DNA of 10,063 nt. It comes from a bacterium. Lineage in GTDB: Bacteria > Fidelibacterota > UBA2242. The stretch covers positions 1 to 10,063 of the forward strand of contig JAHIOG010000013.1 of assembly GCA_018895675.1 (NCBI GenBank). Reading direction: 5' to 3'. Below the pieces are notes generated by a model that searched no databases, was not told the DNA's origin, and saw only the letters and a list, made by a program, of their open reading frames with translations. Below, piece by piece: positions 7,095 to 10,063 of this stretch. Position 1 is the first letter of the stretch, and every line of letters begins with the position of its first letter. A program made the position numbers and the translations under genes.

Positions 7095-7129
7095 ACGGGG
7101 AGTTCGTAATTTCCGGCCGGTTTCCATGA
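7091..7129 (+). other. Twelve-codon bridging frame (possible coupling minicistron)
   Basis: ATG 7091 overlaps the HhH-barrel stop as ATGA. Its frame encodes 12 codons (MNGEFVISGRFP) and ends in a TGA (7127-7129) that overlaps the preferred amidase ATG (7126) as another ATGA. The amidase ATG has no Shine-Dalgarno at normal distance (GGGGAG lies 23 bases upstream), so ribosomes ending on this frame could restart there. It may equally be chance, since the peptide has no recognisable feature. Confidence 0.25.
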
Positions 7130-8691
7130 AGATTAAACTAGTTACCATATTCTTACTACTACATACTCTGGTTTTCGGCGCTTTATCCGAGCGCCTGATG
7201 GTTGTGTATCCGCCACCGCCGGATAAAGACTGCAAGATTAAGATTTTAACGATTAATAAGGCAAAATATGTTTCCGCCAGGGATTTTGCCAAAGCCTTTA
7301 ATGTTCGGACATATTATCGAAAAGAGAGCGGCAAGATCGTCCTGTTTTTTACACAAAAAAAGATCAAAATTACGGTTAATAACTCATTTGTAATGTTCGA
7401 CGCCCAGGTTTTTCAGATGACCGGACCGGCTTTGCTAATTGACGAAGACGTCTATGTCCCGGCAACATCCTTTTTAGAACTCGTCAGGCAAAACGCAATT
7501 CCATCTCTACAGTATTCCGTGACAACGAGCGCTGAACCATATTACATAAAGGAAAATACCGTTGTTCATGCCGCTACTGTTGCGGCGCAACCCGGCAGGA
7601 GAAGTTCTCAAAACGTCAATTTAACCGGGATTCGTTATGAGGAAAAAGCCAATGGCGTTACGGTGCGGATTGCGGCAGAGGGAACATTTAAGGACTCCGA
7701 TTTTTCGACGTTTTTTAAAGGGAATAGTTGGTTTTATCTTACCGTATATGGAGCGGAATGTGATTCCCTTGTGCTATCATCCGTAAATCCCACAAACGCC
7801 TTTCAGCGGGTGGAGGCGATTGCTACGGGATCTTCGGTTCAGTTGGGATTTCGCTTGAATCGCCAGTTCAAATCTGCCGATGTGCATTATGATCTTCGCA
7901 GCGGCAGCATTTTGTTGTCCCTCTTTTTGCCATTGAACCGGGATATAAAACGTAAAATCGAAGAAGCAAAAACAGCCTGGATAATTGACACCATAGTTCT
8001 GGATCCCGGGCATGGCGGGAAAGATCCCGGGACTCCGGGCAGATGGGGCTACATGCATGAAAAAGATATTGTGCTGGATGTTGCCCTGAGGGTTGGACGG
8101 CTCCTGAAAAAAGATAAAGACCTGAAAGTGGTTTACACCAGAAAGAGCGATGTGTTTATTCCCTTATGGAAACGACCGGAAATTGCCAATAAATCCGGCG
8201 GTAAGCTCTTTATAAGTTTGCACGTCAACGGTCTTGACAAAAACAATTCCGCAGATGGAATGGAAATCTACCTGCTGCGCCCCGGAAGATCTGAAGATGC
8301 GATTAGAGTTGCAGAAGCTGAAAACGCGGTTATTCAACTGGAGGAGCCAGAAGATAAGGTTAAATACCAGGGTTATGATGATATTACAAATATATTGGCG
8401 AATATGGTTCACTCAGTTAATATGCGGGATAGCGAGTTATTAGCAGGAATCTTATCACGGAATTTTACAGAACATGTTAATCAGAAAAATCGCGGAGTTA
8501 AACAGGCGGGATTTTATGTCTTAGTAGATGCCGATATGCCGAAGCTTCTCTGCGAGCTTGGTTTTAACTCCAATAAGGCGGAGGCAAGAAAATTAAATAG
8601 CGGTAAACACCGTCAAAAGATCGCCGAAGCGATTTATAGAAGTATTTTAGAATTCAAGGAGGTGTGCGATAAATCCGTCTCCCAGAACTAA
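7126..8691 (+). CDS. Periplasmic N-acetylmuramoyl-L-alanine amidase (AmiC-type)
   Basis: The protein has 521 residues from ATG 7126, chosen because it opens a signal peptide (MKIKLVTIFLLLHTLVFG). The frame is open further upstream only with TTG at 7084. The domains in order are: a stalk/copper-amine-oxidase-N-like domain at about 37-121, a linker, an AMIN-like beta domain at about 164-269, and a C-terminal Amidase_3 domain at about 286-511. Zinc ligands are His296 (DPGHGG), Glu312 (HEKD) and His366 (ISLHVN); the catalytic Glu is 477 (CELGFNSN). It cleaves the bond between N-acetylmuramic acid and the stem peptide. A helical insert at about 388-445 resembles the autoinhibitory helix of division amidases AmiB/AmiC, which EnvC/NlpD-type partners relieve, so a septum-splitting role is likely. 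It follows the HhH barrel closely. Its 3' end holds the ribosome site of murI. Confidence 0.9.
   Translation: MKIKLVTIFLLLHTLVFGALSERLMVVYPPPPDKDCKIKILTINKAKYVSARDFAKAFNVRTYYRKESGKIVLFFTQKKIKITVNNSFVMFDAQVFQMTGPALLIDEDVYVPATSFLELVRQNAIPSLQYSVTTSAEPYYIKENTVVHAATVAAQPGRRSSQNVNLTGIRYEEKANGVTVRIAAEGTFKDSDFSTFFKGNSWFYLTVYGAECDSLVLSSVNPTNAFQRVEAIATGSSVQLGFRLNRQFKSADVHYDLRSGSILLSLFLPLNRDIKRKIEEAKTAWIIDTIVLDPGHGGKDPGTPGRWGYMHEKDIVLDVALRVGRLLKKDKDLKVVYTRKSDVFIPLWKRPEIANKSGGKLFISLHVNGLDKNNSADGMEIYLLRPGRSEDAIRVAEAENAVIQLEEPEDKVKYQGYDDITNILANMVHSVNMRDSELLAGILSRNFTEHVNQKNRGVKQAGFYVLVDADMPKLLCELGFNSNKAEARKLNSGKHRQKIAEAIYRSILEFKEVCDKSVSQN
8656..8671 (+). promoter_or_regulatory. Strong Shine-Dalgarno leading to an AUA codon (murI start)
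   Basis: AAGGAGGTG (8656-8664), the best anti-16S match in the window, lies inside the amidase 3' end. The core GGAGG ends 6 bases before ATA at 8669, which is in the murI frame. The ATG at 8691 is 27 bases away and in another frame. GTG 8664 is in the amidase frame and lies inside the Shine-Dalgarno itself. The spacing therefore points to initiation at the AUA codon. Confidence 0.55.
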
Positions 8692-9505
8692 TGTTTTACA
8701 ACAGCGACCGATTGGTGTATTTGATTCCGGTCTCGGTGGATTAACAGTTGTCAACCAATTGATGAAACACCTACCGGGCGAATCAATAATTTACTTCGGT
8801 GACACAGCCCGGGTGCCGTATGGTAGCAAAAGTCCATTGACAATTCAGAAATTTTCGCAACAGATAGCCCGATTTCTACAAAATCAGGGAGTCAAATTAA
8901 TTGTAGTGGCATGTAACACGGCATCCAGTGTGGCGCTCGATCAGGTAAAAGAGTCCAGCAGTGTTCCTGTAATTGATGTCATTGAACCGGGAGCCCGGGC
9001 AGCATTACGCGAAAGTGTGAGCCGGCGTATCGGGATCATCGGCACAACTGCAACAGTCTCCGCCGGGAAATATGAAACAATATTGAAGACTTTGGAAACG
9101 AATGTCTCCGTGTTTTCACAAGCGTGTCCGTTGTTTGTTCCGCTCGTGGAAGAGGGCTGGATTGAATCGCCGGTCACGGAGCAGATCGCCAAAATATATC
9201 TTAATTCTCTTATGCAAAATAAGATAGATAGCTTGATTCTGGGATGCACACATTACCCGATTATTAAAGATACAATTAAAAAAATAGTCGATGGTAATGT
9301 TCGGATTATCGACAGTGCAATAGAAACCGCCGTGGAAGTTCGAAAAACCCTGGAATCACATCACTTGCTGAACGATGCTAAAACCGATCCAAAGCACCTT
9401 TTTTATGTCAGTGATTTTCCCCAGAAATTTGAAGAAATCGCCCGGCGCCTGCTTGGACAACCGCTTATGAATGTCCACCGCATTGCGCTTGATGATCACA
9501 TCTGA
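8669..9505 (+). CDS. murI: Glutamate racemase, apparent AUA start
   Basis: It interconverts L- and D-glutamate, supplying D-glutamate for the peptidoglycan stem peptide in the cytoplasm. The family core is complete: GVFDSGLGGL with Asp19, YFGDTARVPYGSKS, catalytic Cys82 in VACNTAS and catalytic Cys193 in LGCTHYP. From ATA 8669 it is 278 residues, normal for MurI. The oddity is the start: the frame is open from a TAG at 8648-8650, yet the first ATG/GTG/TTG is TTG 8759, which would delete the essential DSG motif and the first strand. The AUA has an ideal Shine-Dalgarno. The alternative is that one T is missing from the run at 8693-8696; restoring it would make ATG 8691 read MFLQQRPIGVFDSG and overlap the amidase stop as TAATG. 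The product is certain and the start is not. The stop shares one base with folC (TGATG). Confidence 0.9.
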   Translation: MNPSPRTNVLQQRPIGVFDSGLGGLTVVNQLMKHLPGESIIYFGDTARVPYGSKSPLTIQKFSQQIARFLQNQGVKLIVVACNTASSVALDQVKESSSVPVIDVIEPGARAALRESVSRRIGIIGTTATVSAGKYETILKTLETNVSVFSQACPLFVPLVEEGWIESPVTEQIAKIYLNSLMQNKIDSLILGCTHYPIIKDTIKKIVDGNVRIIDSAIETAVEVRKTLESHHLLNDAKTDPKHLFYVSDFPQKFEEIARRLLGQPLMNVHRIALDDHI

Positions 9506-10063
9506 TGGAACCCAAACTTATTGAATCAAGCATTCATCAGGATTTACAATATCTATATGCGTTAGACGAAAAAGGAATCAAACCCGGTTTAAAGCGGGTC
9601 CTGTTATTTCTCGATCGAATCGGCAACCCCCAGAAGAAAATCCGGACCATTCACGTTGCCGGAACAAATGGAAAGGGTTCTATTTGCGCTATTATTGCCT
9701 CTATTCTTCAGGCTGCGGGATATAAAGTAGGACTATATACATCGCCTCATCTGATCAGATTCAATGAACGGATACGTGTTGACAATGAAAAGATCAGCGA
9801 TAAGGAAATAGTAAGTTTTCTTCATAATCACAGGTCATTGGTCGATGAGATTGACACGACTTTTTTCGAAACTACAACAGCTATGGCATTTGATCATTTC
9901 CGCCGGCGAAAAGTGGATATTGCCGTTTTAGAAACGGGCTTGGGGGGGCAATTTGATGCTACCAATGTTGTTACGCCGCTTTTATCGGTTATCACACCCA
10001 TTGGGAAAGACCATGAGGAGTTTTTAGGGAATACTTTAGCCAAGATTACACGGGAAAAGGCGG
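9505..10063 (+). CDS. folC: Dihydrofolate/folylpolyglutamate synthase (C-terminus beyond window)
   Basis: The frame runs unbroken from ATG 9505 to the right edge, 186 codons out of about 420-430 expected, so only the N-terminal Mur-ligase-like ATPase part is seen. FolC adds glutamate to dihydropteroate and polyglutamate tails to folates in the cytoplasm. The P-loop HVAGTNGKGS is at 50-59. It is followed by the folate-loop motif YTSPHLIRFNERIRV, FFETTTAMAFDHF, ETGLGGQFDATN (Glu143-Asn154) and ITPIGKDHEEFLG with the conserved DH pair. The typical ETGLGGRxDATN reads Gln for Arg here, a mild change. No Shine-Dalgarno is at normal distance; the ATG overlaps the murI stop by one base, so translation is probably coupled. 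A run of seven G (9942-9948) lies inside the gene without breaking the frame. Confidence 0.96.
   Translation, partial: MEPKLIESSIHQDLQYLYALDEKGIKPGLKRVLLFLDRIGNPQKKIRTIHVAGTNGKGSICAIIASILQAAGYKVGLYTSPHLIRFNERIRVDNEKISDKEIVSFLHNHRSLVDEIDTTFFETTTAMAFDHFRRRKVDIAVLETGLGGQFDATNVVTPLLSVITPIGKDHEEFLGNTLAKITREKA

Noticed and set aside
8691..8725. ATG 8691 as the murI start, as sequenced
   Set aside because: It is out of frame with the MurI motifs and lies 27 bases from the Shine-Dalgarno. It works only if one T is restored to the run at 8693-8696.
9942..9948. Run of seven G in folC as a frameshift
   Set aside because: The frame reads straight through the conserved ETGLGG..DATN motif and into the following DH motif, so no shift is present.

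Overview
This window looks like chromosomal DNA of a diderm (two-membrane) bacterium of moderate GC, most likely from the FCB side of the tree (Bacteroidota relatives such as the Marinimicrobia/Calditrichota-type lineages). The evidence is two outer-membrane beta-barrel genes of kinds common there, a PorV/UPF0164-like barrel and a barrel with a degenerate helix-hairpin-helix N-terminus. They sit next to a periplasmic AMIN-type amidase and ordinary housekeeping genes. The lineage is an inference from gene content only.

Layout. On the minus strand at the left, pfkA (ATP-dependent 6-phosphofructokinase, 953-1930) is followed by a tandem-GAF sensor gene (956 down past the left edge). The two are joined by an ATGA stop/start overlap. 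A 325-base divergent spacer (1931-2255) separates them from the rightward genes. It carries two good sigma70-type promoters pointing at eno, each with a perfect TTGACA box and a 17-base spacer. Two glycolytic genes, pfkA and eno, therefore face away from each other across one control region. eno (2256-3536) overlaps a small ftsB/divIC-type division gene by one base (TAATG). After 75 bases comes a 113-codon MotA-like frame that is the two ends of MotA joined, with the whole middle missing. A 164-base hairpin-rich spacer follows.

From 4462 rightward the genes are packed as one apparent operon: PorV-like barrel, HhH-type barrel, N-acetylmuramoyl-L-alanine amidase, murI and folC (cut by the right edge). 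Neighbours overlap or nearly touch. The theme is envelope and cell-wall work: outer-membrane proteins, a septal-type amidase, D-glutamate supply for peptidoglycan, with folate metabolism last.

Most worth a second look: (1) the in-frame, centre-deleted MotA, with a perfect 6-base tandem repeat at its apparent junction; (2) murI, whose frame has no ATG/GTG/TTG before its essential N-terminal DSG motif but has an AUA codon 6 bases after the core of an ideal Shine-Dalgarno, so it either uses an AUA start or carries a one-base indel; (3) the overlapping pair of outer-membrane barrels upstream of the amidase; (4) competing inverted repeats ahead of the barrel operon; (5) a 12-codon frame bridging the HhH barrel and the amidase by two ATGA overlaps. 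I see no mobile elements, CRISPR arrays, tRNA or rRNA genes.
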